In this document: positions 6,968-13,089 of the stretch, one piece after another
Layout of the letters: each line of letters starts with the position of its first letter
Numbering within the stretch: position 1 is the stretch's first letter
From: an uncultured Oscillospiraceae bacterium
Lineage (GTDB): Bacteria > Bacillota > Clostridia > Oscillospirales > Oscillospiraceae
Assembly (NCBI GenBank): GCA_947624465.1
Contig: CANQKJ010000021.1
Span: 1-14,404 of the forward strand
DNA: 14,404 nt
Reading direction: 5' to 3'
Translations under genes and position numbers: made by a program
Notes under the pieces: generated by a model
What the model was told of the DNA's origin: nothing
Databases searched by the model: none
Seen by the model: only the letters and a program-made list of their open reading frames with translations

Positions 6968-7498
6968 GTGGAAAAAGTAGTCGTCATCATCAACGGAAAG
7001 GGCGGGGCGGGAAAGGACACCCTCTGCGCCGCCGCCGCCAAATACTACCGGGTGGAGAACGTCTCCTCCATCGACCCCATCAAGGCCATCGCCGCCCAGC
7101 ACGGCTGGCACGGGGAGAAGGACGACAGGGCCCGCAAGTTCCTGTCCGATCTGAAGCGGACCTTTGCCGATTACAACGACCTGCCCAACCGCTGGCTGGA
7201 GGAGCGGGTCCGGGAGTTCTTCGCCGGGGAGGGTGAGGTCCTCTTCGTCCACATCCGGGAGGGGAGCCAGATCGCCGATTTCAGGCGCCGGGTGGCGGGG
7301 AAGTGCCTCACGCTGCTGGTGCGCTCACCCCGCACCGAGGCGGTCTACGGGAACGCCTCCGACGACGACGTGGAGAATTACCCCTACGACTATGTCTACG
7401 AGAACGACAAGCCCCTGGAGCGGGCCCGGGAGGACTTCCCGGCCTTCCTCCGGGAGGTGTTCCGCCGGGAGGGACTGACGGACGGCGGGGAACTGTAA
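6968..7498 (+). CDS. P-loop nucleotide-kinase-like protein
   Basis: This 176-residue protein opens with beta strand VVVIIN and a P-loop, G10-K-G-G-A-G-K16-D-T18. The lysine-aspartate-threonine ending is typical of deoxynucleoside-monophosphate kinases and dephospho-CoA-kinase-like folds. Later 'VLFVHIREG' (91-99) and 'LTLLVRSPRTE' (114-124) look like core strands followed by phosphate-contacting arginines. GTG 6968 is the preferred start because GGGGAG (6955-6960) lies 7 nt upstream; the in-frame TTG at 6962 is too close to it. It would phosphorylate a small nucleotide-like substrate with ATP in the cytoplasm; the substrate cannot be read from the sequence. The strongest promoter of the window drives it. 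The two membrane genes downstream may be co-transcribed, since the 91-bp gap at 7499-7589 shows no terminator. Confidence 0.78.
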   Translation: MEKVVVIINGKGGAGKDTLCAAAAKYYRVENVSSIDPIKAIAAQHGWHGEKDDRARKFLSDLKRTFADYNDLPNRWLEERVREFFAGEGEVLFVHIREGSQIADFRRRVAGKCLTLLVRSPRTEAVYGNASDDDVENYPYDYVYENDKPLERAREDFPAFLREVFRREGLTDGGEL

Positions 7499-7589
7499 TC
7501 ATTTGTCATCGGATCCGGGGGATTTGTTCACATTTTTCTGATAAAGTCACAGTGTAAGCCTATTCCGTACTCATGAGGAGGAGATCGCT

Positions 7590-7934
7590 GTGCTGCAAAG
7601 ACGTTCCATTCCCCTGTGCATCGTTTTGACCATCATCACCTGCGGCATCTACGGCCTGTACTGGTTCGTGAAGGTGACCGACGAGCTGAACTATGTCAGC
7701 GGCGACCGGGGGGCCGCCACCGGCGGGATGTCCCTGCTGTTCACCATCATCACCTGCGGCATCTACGGCCTGTACTGGGCCTGGAAGAGCGGCGAGCGGG
7801 TCAACGCCCTCCGGGCGGGCCGGGGCACCCCCGACGGCTTCCTCCATGTGGTGTTCCTGGTGCTGGAGCTGTTCCGGCTGAACATCGTCAACCTGGCGCT
7901 GATCCAGGACGAGCTGAACCAGTACGCGGTGTGA
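7590..7934 (+). CDS. DUF4234-like small membrane protein
   Basis: This 114-residue protein has hydrophobic segments near residues 8-26, 46-66 and 84-104. It contains two copies of T-I-I-T-C-G-I-Y-G-L-Y-W (14-25 and 52-63), the hallmark of DUF4234 (PF14018) membrane proteins. The start is GTG 7590, 6 nt after AGGAGGAG. The next gene begins one base after its stop codon, so the pair is almost certainly one transcript. DUF4234 and DUF2752 proteins are often neighbours; their role is unknown. The two motif copies are identical at the DNA level as well. Confidence 0.85.
   Translation: MLQRRSIPLCIVLTIITCGIYGLYWFVKVTDELNYVSGDRGAATGGMSLLFTIITCGIYGLYWAWKSGERVNALRAGRGTPDGFLHVVFLVLELFRLNIVNLALIQDELNQYAV
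7629..7778 (+). repeat. Exact 36-bp direct repeat inside the DUF4234 gene
   Basis: Copies at 7629-7664 and 7743-7778 are identical over 36 bp, offset by 114 bp (38 codons, in frame). They encode the same 12-residue motif. Recombination between them would remove 38 codons without a frameshift. Confidence 0.95.
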
Positions 7935-7935
7935 G

Positions 7936-8319
7936 ATGGCCGCCAACCCGCGTTTGAAGCGCCTCCTGCTGGGAGGCGCGGCCCTGCTGGGGGCGGGGCT
8001 GCTCTACGCCCTGGCGAATGTCCGGCTGGGCCTTTACGTGCCCTGCCTGTTCCGGAGCGCCACCGGCTGGAAGTGCCCCGGCTGCGGGGTCACCTCCCTG
8101 TGTCTGGCCCTGTTGCGGCTGGACCTCCCGGAGGCCTGGGCCGCCAATCCCGCGCTGCTGCTCCTGTCGCCCCTGATCGCCCTCCTGGCCGTCAGGACGG
8201 CCGTCCGCTATGTCCGGGCGGACGCCGCCGCCCCGCCCCGCTGGGAGGGACGGCTGGCCTGGGCGCTGGCCGCGGCCCTGGTCCTGTGGGGGGTGCTGCG
8301 GAACGCCCTGGGGCTGTGA
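7936..8319 (+). CDS. DUF2752 membrane protein
   Basis: This 127-residue protein has three predicted membrane segments (about 9-27, 72-90 and 107-124). Its signature 'VPCLFRSATGWKCPGCGVTS' (C37, C47, C50) matches DUF2752 (PF10825), where the CPGCG motif sits at the membrane surface and might bind metal. The start ATG 7936 lies one base after the upstream stop; its ribosome site would sit inside the end of that gene and is weak, suggesting translational coupling. Function is unknown in the family. Confidence 0.87.
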   Translation: MAANPRLKRLLLGGAALLGAGLLYALANVRLGLYVPCLFRSATGWKCPGCGVTSLCLALLRLDLPEAWAANPALLLLSPLIALLAVRTAVRYVRADAAAPPRWEGRLAWALAAALVLWGVLRNALGL

Positions 8320-8327
8320 GTATTATG

Positions 8328-8363
8328 AAAGAGCCGCCTGTCGCAAAGACAGGCGGCTCTTTT
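8328..8363 (+). terminator. Terminator shared by convergent genes
   Basis: A perfect 15-bp stem (8328-8342 with 8348-8362) closes a GCAAA loop, with T-rich sequence on the plus side (CTCTTTTG) and a CTCTTT tail on the minus side. It ends both the DUF2752 transcript and the surface protein gene coming from the right. Confidence 0.9.
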
Positions 8364-8379
8364 GCGCGATTGGCCCGGC

Positions 8380-10035
8380 TCAGCCGAATTTCTCACAGTA
8401 GCGCATGAGCATGATGGCTGCCTGGGCACGGATGGCGCCGTTCTGGGGCAGCAGCTTGCCGTCGGAGCCGGTGATGATGCCGCTCGCCACCGCCCAGGCC
8501 ATTGCCTGGGGGAAGTCTGTCCAGGTGTGGACGCTGGAGGCGTCGGGATAGCTGTTCAGGACGGACACGTCCGCTTCGGGTTTCCCCGCCAGCCGGTAGA
8601 GCATCACCGCCAACTGTTCCCGGGTGATGGCGCCGTCGGGGTCGGTGCCGTCGGACACGCCGTTTGCTTTCGACCAGTCCATGCCCGCCTGATACCAGGG
8701 GCTGCTGTTCTTGGTGTCCACGCCGGCCTGACGGGCCAGGATGGTCATGATCATGGCCCGGCTGGTGGGAGCGCCGGGGGAGAATTTTCCGTCCCCGGTG
8801 CCGTCCATCAGGCGGTTCTCCACCGCCCAGGTCACCGCGTCGGCGTAGTAGGCGTCGGCGGGAACGTCGGTGAAGCTGGTCTCAGGACCGGGGACCACCG
8901 GGCCGGGGCCGGGATCGGCGGGGCCGGTGTTGTAGTGGATGGTAGCTAAGTTAAGATAGGTGAGCCACTCTGCGTCGTCCGCGAAGCTGGCCTGCTCGTA
9001 CGCTTCTGTTTCTTCATCGTAATAGTTGCAGACGATCTTGCCCCACTGCTCCTGGCTGCCGCCATAGTACACATTAAGATACTGATAGTTTCCGTACAGC
9101 GCGAAGGCTCCTACCCCAATGCTGGTCACGCTGACCGGGATGGTCACGCTGGTCAGGGCATCGCACCACTCGAAAGCATACTCTCCGATGCTGGTCACGC
9201 CGTTGGGAATGGTCACGCTGGTCAGAACAGTGCTCTTAAAGGCGTTGTCCCCGATACTGACCACGCCAGACGGAATGGTCACGCTGGTCAGCGACCGGCA
9301 GCCTGAAAAGGCCTCGGCCTCAATGCTGGTCACACCGGCCGGGATCTGATACTCCTTCATCTGCTTCCCGGTCGGGAATTGACACAGCGCTTTCATATCC
9401 TTGGAAAACAGCACGCCGTCAACAGACGTATAGTATTGGTTCGATCCATCCACATTGATTGCCGACAGCGAAGTGCAGGACGTAAATGCGCCGCTCCCTA
9501 TACTGGTCACGCTGGCCGGGATCGTGATACCCGTCAGCGCGTAACAATTGCCAAAAGCCTGGAACCCAATGCTGGTCACACTGCTGGGGATCGTCACGCC
9601 GGTCAGTGAGGAACAGGCGTTAAACGCAAAGTCGCCGATGTTGGTCACACTGCTGGGGATCGTCACGCCGGTCAGTGAAACACAACCGTCAAAAGCAGAC
9701 CTGCCAATGCTGGTCACAGTGTCAGGAATGGTAACGCTGGTCAGCAGATCGCAGTTATCGAAAGCGCTTTCCCCGATACTGGTCACACCGGGTTCGATCA
9801 CTGCGGTCACAACCCCCGCATAATACCAAGGGACACCCACATAGGCAAACATACCCGTGTAGTCCTCCATCGGTCCGGTGCCGGAGATGGTCAGGGTCCC
9901 GGTGCTGCTGTCAAAGTTCCATGTAACATTCTCGCCGCAGGTGCCGGACGTGGGAATGTCCTCCGCGAACACGGTGGGGACCAGCGCCATCACCATGACG
10001 GCGGCCAGGAGCAGTGCCAGGATTCGTTTCTTCAT
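8380..10035 (-). CDS. Secreted BspA-type leucine-rich-repeat protein with SLH anchor
   Basis: This 551-residue precursor uses ATG 10035, 7 nt after GAGGAGG; the reading frame stays open further upstream, but that part is AT-rich leader without a signal peptide. Residues 1-24 are a signal peptide ending VFA. Residues about 32-75 are a 'GENVTWNFDSSTGTLTISGT' beta domain. Residues about 80-315 hold BspA-type leucine-rich repeats (LRR_5) of 23 residues with the pattern 'LTSVTIPxxVTSIGxxAFxxC', interrupted at about 193-230 by a non-repeat insert. A proline-glycine linker (370-385) leads to three SLH repeats (about 387-550: 'FTDVPADAYYADAVTWAVEN', 'SPWYQAGMDWSKANGV', 'TWTDFPQAMAWAVASGI'), which bind cell-wall polymers. 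BspA-type repeats often mediate adhesion. The repeat part has visibly lower GC than the SLH part. Expression control is discussed under the inverted repeat upstream. Confidence 0.93.
   Translation of the reverse strand: MKKRILALLLAAVMVMALVPTVFAEDIPTSGTCGENVTWNFDSSTGTLTISGTGPMEDYTGMFAYVGVPWYYAGVVTAVIEPGVTSIGESAFDNCDLLTSVTIPDTVTSIGRSAFDGCVSLTGVTIPSSVTNIGDFAFNACSSLTGVTIPSSVTSIGFQAFGNCYALTGITIPASVTSIGSGAFTSCTSLSAINVDGSNQYYTSVDGVLFSKDMKALCQFPTGKQMKEYQIPAGVTSIEAEAFSGCRSLTSVTIPSGVVSIGDNAFKSTVLTSVTIPNGVTSIGEYAFEWCDALTSVTIPVSVTSIGVGAFALYGNYQYLNVYYGGSQEQWGKIVCNYYDEETEAYEQASFADDAEWLTYLNLATIHYNTGPADPGPGPVVPGPETSFTDVPADAYYADAVTWAVENRLMDGTGDGKFSPGAPTSRAMIMTILARQAGVDTKNSSPWYQAGMDWSKANGVSDGTDPDGAITREQLAVMLYRLAGKPEADVSVLNSYPDASSVHTWTDFPQAMAWAVASGIITGSDGKLLPQNGAIRAQAAIMLMRYCEKFG
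9573..9678 (-). repeat. Exact 37-bp direct repeat in the leucine-rich-repeat region
   Basis: Copies at 9573-9609 and 9642-9678 are identical and 69 bp apart, one 23-residue unit. Neighbouring units are similar but more diverged. This favours in-frame gain or loss of repeat units. Confidence 0.93.
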
Positions 10036-10081
10036 GTGTTTTCCTCCTCGTTGAAATAAGTGTACTTTTACAAACTTATTT

Positions 10082-10088
10082 TTCGACA
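10082..10088 (-). promoter_or_regulatory. Spo0A-box-like motif upstream of the surface protein gene
   Basis: The minus strand reads TGTCGAA, the core Spo0A-binding consensus, 47 bp before the ATG. It overlaps a weak -35-like TTGTCG (10089-10084), followed after 19 bp by TACACT (10064-10059), which lies over the left inverted-repeat arm. Spo0A-activated promoters characteristically have a box at the -35 and a long spacer, so this may be the gene's own promoter in the present orientation. A 7-bp match can be chance. Confidence 0.35.
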
Positions 10089-10110
10089 AGGTTTCAGCCT
10101 TAGAAAATGC

Positions 10111-10139
10111 TTGATTTTTCCGCTTTTTTGTGCTATTTT
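10111..10139 (+). promoter_or_regulatory. Promoter candidate inside the inverted repeat, pointing away from the surface gene
   Basis: TTGATT (10111-10116), 17 bp, TATTTT (10134-10139), with TG-C as extended -10. Another -35-like TTGACA starts at 10144, with TGTAAA 18 bp later. In this orientation transcription runs right, into the terminator at 10244-10276, with no gene between. Confidence 0.45.
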
Positions 10140-10243
10140 GAACTTGACAGATTTCTGCATTGAAATTTGTAAAAGTACACATTTTCATATTTTTCGTGCA
10201 TCCCCGACACCCACATTTTCAAATTTTTTCCCATAAGCTGCCA

Positions 10244-10276
10244 AAAGCCCCGGCGTCCCATGGATGCCGGGGCTTT
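10244..10276. terminator. Hairpin terminator between divergent genes
   Basis: A 15-bp stem (10244-10258 with 10262-10276, one G-U type pair) has a 3-base loop and GGCTTT/GGCTTTT tails in both directions. It stands between two divergently oriented genes, where no coding transcript needs ending. It can stop rightward transcripts started at 10111-10139 before spoIIGA. Confidence 0.78.
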
Positions 10277-10361
10277 CTCATGCGTATGGCTCGCCTGAGA
10301 CGATTCAGTTCCGGCCCGCCGCGTTTTGCCCGAAGGAAATTGCCGGGGCGGGGGACCGCCT

Positions 10362-10394
10362 TTGACCTTTTTTGAGCCTGGCCGCCGCTATAAT
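10362..10394 (+). promoter_or_regulatory. Long-spacer spoIIGA promoter, Spo0A-activated type
   Basis: TTGACC (10362-10367) and a perfect TATAAT (10389-10394) are separated by 21 bp; no acceptable -35 exists at 16-18 bp. The Bacillus spoIIG promoter is known for a 22-bp spacer and Spo0A dependence. The TTTGACC at the -35 is a partial (5 of 7) match to the reverse Spo0A box. The start would be near 10401. Confidence 0.7.
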
Positions 10395-10422
10395 GGACAG
10401 GACGGACAAAGGGGGCGGCGGC

Positions 10423-11253
10423 GTGACGGTGGTATATGTGGACCTGCTGTTCCTGCTGAACCTGGCCGCCAATTATCTGCTCCTGCTGGGGGCGGGCCGG
10501 ATGGCGGGGGCGGTGCTGACGCGCTGGCGCATCGCCCTGGGGGCCGCCGCCGGGGCGCTCTACGCGGTATTGATTTTTCTGCCGGGGCTGATGTGGCTGT
10601 CGGCGTGGCCCTGCCGGATCGCCTGCGGCGTGGGGATGGCCGCCATCGCCTACGGAGGGGAGGCCCGTCTGCTGCGGCCCACGGTGCTGTTCTTCGGGGC
10701 GGCGGCGGGCCTCGCCGGGGCGGTGCTGGCCCTGGAGACGCTCGGGGGCTTCTCCCTCACCCTGGAGCGGGGGGTGCTCTACTCCAGGACGGACCTCCGG
10801 CTGCTGCTGCTGGTGTTCGTGGGGTGCTATTTCGTGCTGTCCCTGTTCTTCCGCCGGGCGGGGCAGACGGGCGGGGGAGAGCGGGTGGAGGTGGAGATCG
10901 CCCTGGCGGGCGGCAGCGCCGTCCTCACCGCGCTGGTGGACACGGGGCACTCCCTGGTCGACCCGGCGGACGGCCGGCCCGTAGTGGTGGCGGAGGCCTC
11001 CCGGCTGGCGGGGCTGCTGCCCCGGTGGGCGGACCCGTCGGACCCGGTGGGTTCGGTGGAGCGGTGCCGGCGGATGGGGCTGAGGGGGGCACGGCTCATC
11101 CCCTACCGGGCGGTGGGGGTGGACTGCGGGATGCTCCTGGCGATGCGGACGGCGTGGGTCCGCCGGGGCGATAAGAAGACGGACGGGCTGCTGGTGGCCC
11201 TGTCCCCCACGGCGCTGGGGGAGGGGTATCAGGCGCTGATCGGAGGGCTTTGA
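10423..11253 (+). CDS. spoIIGA: SpoIIGA, pro-sigma-E processing aspartic protease
   Basis: This 276-residue protein cleaves the pro-sequence of sigma-E in the mother-cell membrane at the asymmetric septum. The N-terminal half (to about residue 152) is strongly hydrophobic, with about five membrane segments and the typical opening 'VYVDLLFLLNLAANYLLLL'. The C-terminal half is an aspartic protease domain with the catalytic D173-T-G in 'LTALVDTGHSLVDP'. I chose GTG 10423, after an AAAGGGGG ribosome site; the longer frame from 10372 would include the promoter -10, and GTG 10429 is a possible alternative. sigE follows after 3 bases, an arrangement conserved across spore formers. The protein becomes active only when the forespore signal SpoIIR is made (family knowledge). 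Confidence 0.95.
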   Translation: MTVVYVDLLFLLNLAANYLLLLGAGRMAGAVLTRWRIALGAAAGALYAVLIFLPGLMWLSAWPCRIACGVGMAAIAYGGEARLLRPTVLFFGAAAGLAGAVLALETLGGFSLTLERGVLYSRTDLRLLLLVFVGCYFVLSLFFRRAGQTGGGERVEVEIALAGGSAVLTALVDTGHSLVDPADGRPVVVAEASRLAGLLPRWADPSDPVGSVERCRRMGLRGARLIPYRAVGVDCGMLLAMRTAWVRRGDKKTDGLLVALSPTALGEGYQALIGGL

Positions 11254-11256
11254 CAT

Positions 11257-11979
11257 ATGTTCCTGGAGCGTACATATATGTGGCTGTGCCGGCTGCTGGC
11301 GCGGCTGGGGATCGACCTGGGGGGCGCGGTCCACTATATCGGCGGCAGCGACACCCTGCCGCCGCCCCTGTCCCGGGAGGAGGAGGCTGCCTGTCTGGAC
11401 GGCCTGAACGGGCCGGACACCCGGCAGGAGGCCAGGGCAAAGCTCATCGAGCACAATCTGCGGCTGGTGGTCTACATCGCCCGGCGGTTCGAGAACACCG
11501 GCGTGGGGCTGGAGGACCTGATCTCCATCGGCACCATCGGCCTCATCAAGGCGGTGGAGACCTACCAGCCGGCAAAGAACATCAAGCTGGCCACCTACGC
11601 CTCCCGGTGCATCGAGAACGAGATCCTGATGTACCTGCGCAAAAACGCCGGCCGCCGGGTGGAGGTCTCACTGGACGAGCCGCTGAATACCGACTGGGAC
11701 GGCAATGAGCTGCTGCTGTCCGACGTGCTGGGCACCGAGGGAGACGCCATCGAGAAGCCCATCGAGGACGATGTGGACCGGGACCTGCTGCTCACCGCCG
11801 TGGGGCGTCTGAGCGAGCGGGAGCGGACCATCATCACCATGCGGTTCGGCCTGGACGGGAGGCGGGAGCGCACCCAGAAGGAGGTGGCCGACCTGCTGGG
11901 CATCTCCCAGAGCTACATCTCCCGGCTGGAGAAACGGATCATCAACCGGCTGAAAAAGGAGATTCTGCGGATGATGTGA
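11257..11979 (+). CDS. sigE: RNA polymerase sigma-E, mother-cell specific (pro-sigma-E)
   Basis: This 240-residue protein matches the usual length of about 239. The N terminus (about 1-26) is the amphipathic pro-sequence that tethers the precursor to the membrane; the conserved '[14 protein letters not shown]' (26-39) follows the cleavage zone. Region 2 spans about 66-128 ('[20 protein letters not shown]', '[13 protein letters not shown]', '[18 protein letters not shown]'). Region 4 has its helix-turn-helix at about 207-228 ('[20 protein letters not shown]'). ATG 11257 (GGAGGG 9 nt upstream) gives a pro-sequence of normal length; ATG 11278 would cut most of it away. It is the product processed by the SpoIIGA encoded just upstream and shares its transcript. 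It switches on the early mother-cell sporulation genes. Confidence 0.97.
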   Translation: MFLERTYMWLCRLLARLGIDLGGAVHYIGGSDTLPPPLSREEEAACLDGLNGPDTRQEARAKLIEHNLRLVVYIARRFENTGVGLEDLISIGTIGLIKAVETYQPAKNIKLATYASRCIENEILMYLRKNAGRRVEVSLDEPLNTDWDGNELLLSDVLGTEGDAIEKPIEDDVDRDLLLTAVGRLSERERTIITMRFGLDGRRERTQKEVADLLGISQSYISRLEKRIINRLKKEILRMM

Positions 11980-12041
11980 CGACAAAGGCAAAGTCCATCG
12001 AAAGCGGTCTGACGATAAAAAATAAACCGCCTCCCGGCGCC

Positions 12042-12070
12042 GTATGATTGCCATCCGCCCGGAAATACTG
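12042..12070 (+). promoter_or_regulatory. Candidate forespore (sigma-F/sigma-G) promoter of sigG
   Basis: GTATG (12042-12046) fits the -35 of forespore sigma factors (GHATR). GGAAATACTG (12061-12070) fits the sigma-F -10 (GGNRAWAMTW) at 9 of 10 positions. The spacing is 1-2 bp shorter than the usual optimum. A start near 12077 leaves a leader of about 25 nt containing the ribosome site. Confidence 0.6.
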
Positions 12071-12102
12071 GATTTACAGTAATTCCGATGGAGGCGACGG
12101 CG

Positions 12103-12873
12103 GTGCAGGGAAAGGTAGAGATCTGCGGCGTGAACACGTCGAAGCTGCCGGTTCTCAAGAGCGAGGAGAGCATGGAGCTGCTGAAAAAGGCCAGGGCGGG
12201 GGACATGGCCGCCCGGGAGGAGCTGATCTCCGGCAATCTGCGGCTGGTGCTGTCGGTGATCCAGAAGTTCGCCGGCCGGGGGGAGAACGTGGACGACCTG
12301 TTCCAGGTGGGATGTATCGGCCTCATCAAGGCCATCGACAACTTCAACGTGGACATGGACGTGAAGTTCTCCACCTACGGCGTGCCCATGATCGTGGGGG
12401 AGATCAGGCGGTATCTGCGGGACAACAGCGCCATCCGGGTGTCCCGTTCGGTGCGGGACACCGCCTACCGGGTGCTCCAGTGCAAAGAGAAGTACCTGGC
12501 CGAGCACCAGCGGGAGCCCACCGTGGAGGAGATCGCCCAGGCGCTGGACATCAGCCGGGAGGACGTGGTGATGGCCCTGGACGCGGTGGTGGACCCGGTG
12601 TCCCTGTTCGAGCCGGTGTACTCCGACGGAGGGGACACCGTGTGCGTCATGGACCAGGTCCGGGACCGGAAGAACACCGACGAGCATTGGCTGGAGCATA
12701 TCGCCCTCAGCGATGCCATCCGCAAGCTGGGGGAGCGGGAGCGGAAGATACTGGCCCTGCGGTTTTTCCAGGGCAAGACCCAGATGGAGGTGTCCGCCGA
12801 GGTGGGCATCTCTCAGGCCCAGGTGTCAAGGCTGGAGAAAAGCGCCCTCAATCAGATACGGAAAGACCTGTAA
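12103..12873 (+). CDS. sigG: RNA polymerase sigma-G, late forespore specific
   Basis: This 256-residue protein directs late forespore genes such as those for small acid-soluble proteins and germinant receptors. The signature opening 'KVEICGVNTSKLPVLK' (4-19) is diagnostic for sigma-G. Region 2 follows ('NLRLVLSVIQKFAGRGENVD', 'LFQVGCIGLIKAIDNF', 'KFSTYGVPMIVGEIRRYLRD'), then 'PVSLFEPVYSDGGD' (165-178) and the region 4 helix-turn-helix 'TQMEVSAEVGISQAQVSRLE' (226-245). GTG 12103 is the start: the GGAGG at 12090-12094 lies 8 nt upstream and overlaps the in-frame ATG at 12088, which is therefore not used. It is separated from sigE by 123 bp with its own promoter candidate, the usual layout, so it can be read both from the spoIIG transcript and in the forespore. 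Confidence 0.97.
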   Translation: MQGKVEICGVNTSKLPVLKSEESMELLKKARAGDMAAREELISGNLRLVLSVIQKFAGRGENVDDLFQVGCIGLIKAIDNFNVDMDVKFSTYGVPMIVGEIRRYLRDNSAIRVSRSVRDTAYRVLQCKEKYLAEHQREPTVEEIAQALDISREDVVMALDAVVDPVSLFEPVYSDGGDTVCVMDQVRDRKNTDEHWLEHIALSDAIRKLGERERKILALRFFQGKTQMEVSAEVGISQAQVSRLEKSALNQIRKDL

Positions 12874-12880
12874 GGCGAAA

Positions 12881-12913
12881 AAAGTCCCCGGGACCTCGCG
12901 TTCCGGGGGCTTT
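12881..12913 (+). terminator. Terminator after sigG
   Basis: A 14-bp stem (12881-12894 with 12900-12913) closes a CTCGC loop; two of its pairs are G-U/T-G wobbles. It starts 8 bp after the sigG stop and ends in CTTTG, a short U-tail. Confidence 0.8.
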
Positions 12914-12979
12914 GCCGTGTGACTGCCGGCTTGTTCCCCTTCCCTCTCTCCTGCCGCGGCCGCGGGAGGGCCTTGTCGC

Positions 12980-13008
12980 TTGCAATTTCAGGCAGGCCCT
13001 GCTAAAAT
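12980..13008 (+). promoter_or_regulatory. Promoter of the 5'-nucleotidase gene
   Basis: TTGCAA (12980-12985), 17 bp, TAAAAT (13003-13008), with TG-C as extended -10. The start is predicted near 13015, leaving a leader of about 75 nt. Confidence 0.78.
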
Positions 13009-13021
13009 AAGGACCAGGAGA

Positions 13022-13052
13022 GCGGCGGGAAAATTTCCCGCGCCCCGCCGCG
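13022..13052 (+). promoter_or_regulatory. Leader with two mutually exclusive hairpins
   Basis: A perfect stem GCGGGAAA/TTTCCCGC (13025-13041) competes with GCGGCGGG (13022-13029) pairing to CCCGCCGC (13045-13052), since both use the same GCGGG strand. It begins within 10 nt of the predicted transcript start. The structures are seen; a regulatory role is speculative. Confidence 0.4.
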
Positions 13053-13089
13053 ACAGGCTGAAACGATCAAGCAAAAAGGAGTGAGCCTT

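Larger units (their letters stand above)
10060..10180. repeat. Perfect 15-bp inverted repeat flanking a 91-bp AT-rich promoter segment
   Basis: GTGTACTTTTACAAA (10060-10074) and its exact reverse complement TTTGTAAAAGTACAC (10166-10180) bracket 91 bp directly upstream of the surface protein gene. The segment is AT-rich compared with the GC-rich surroundings. No target-site duplication is seen outside the arms and no recombinase gene is in the window. Candidate roles: recombination sites of an invertible promoter, ends of a small non-autonomous element, or twin binding sites for one regulator. The rare exactness of the pair is seen; the role is inference. Confidence 0.9.

Noticed and set aside
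10060..10180. Insertion sequence or MITE as the explanation of the inverted repeat
   Set aside because: No target-site duplication is visible outside the arms and no second copy exists in the window. It stays possible but is less supported than a regulatory role.
10036..10188. N-terminal extension of the surface protein to 602 residues
   Set aside because: The extension is AT-rich, lacks a signal sequence and would bury the signal peptide 51 residues inside. The ATG at 10035 has an ideal ribosome site.
12001..12030. Terminator between sigE and sigG (GCGGT ... ACCGC)
   Set aside because: Only a 5-bp stem with a long loop and no U-tract; too weak to call.
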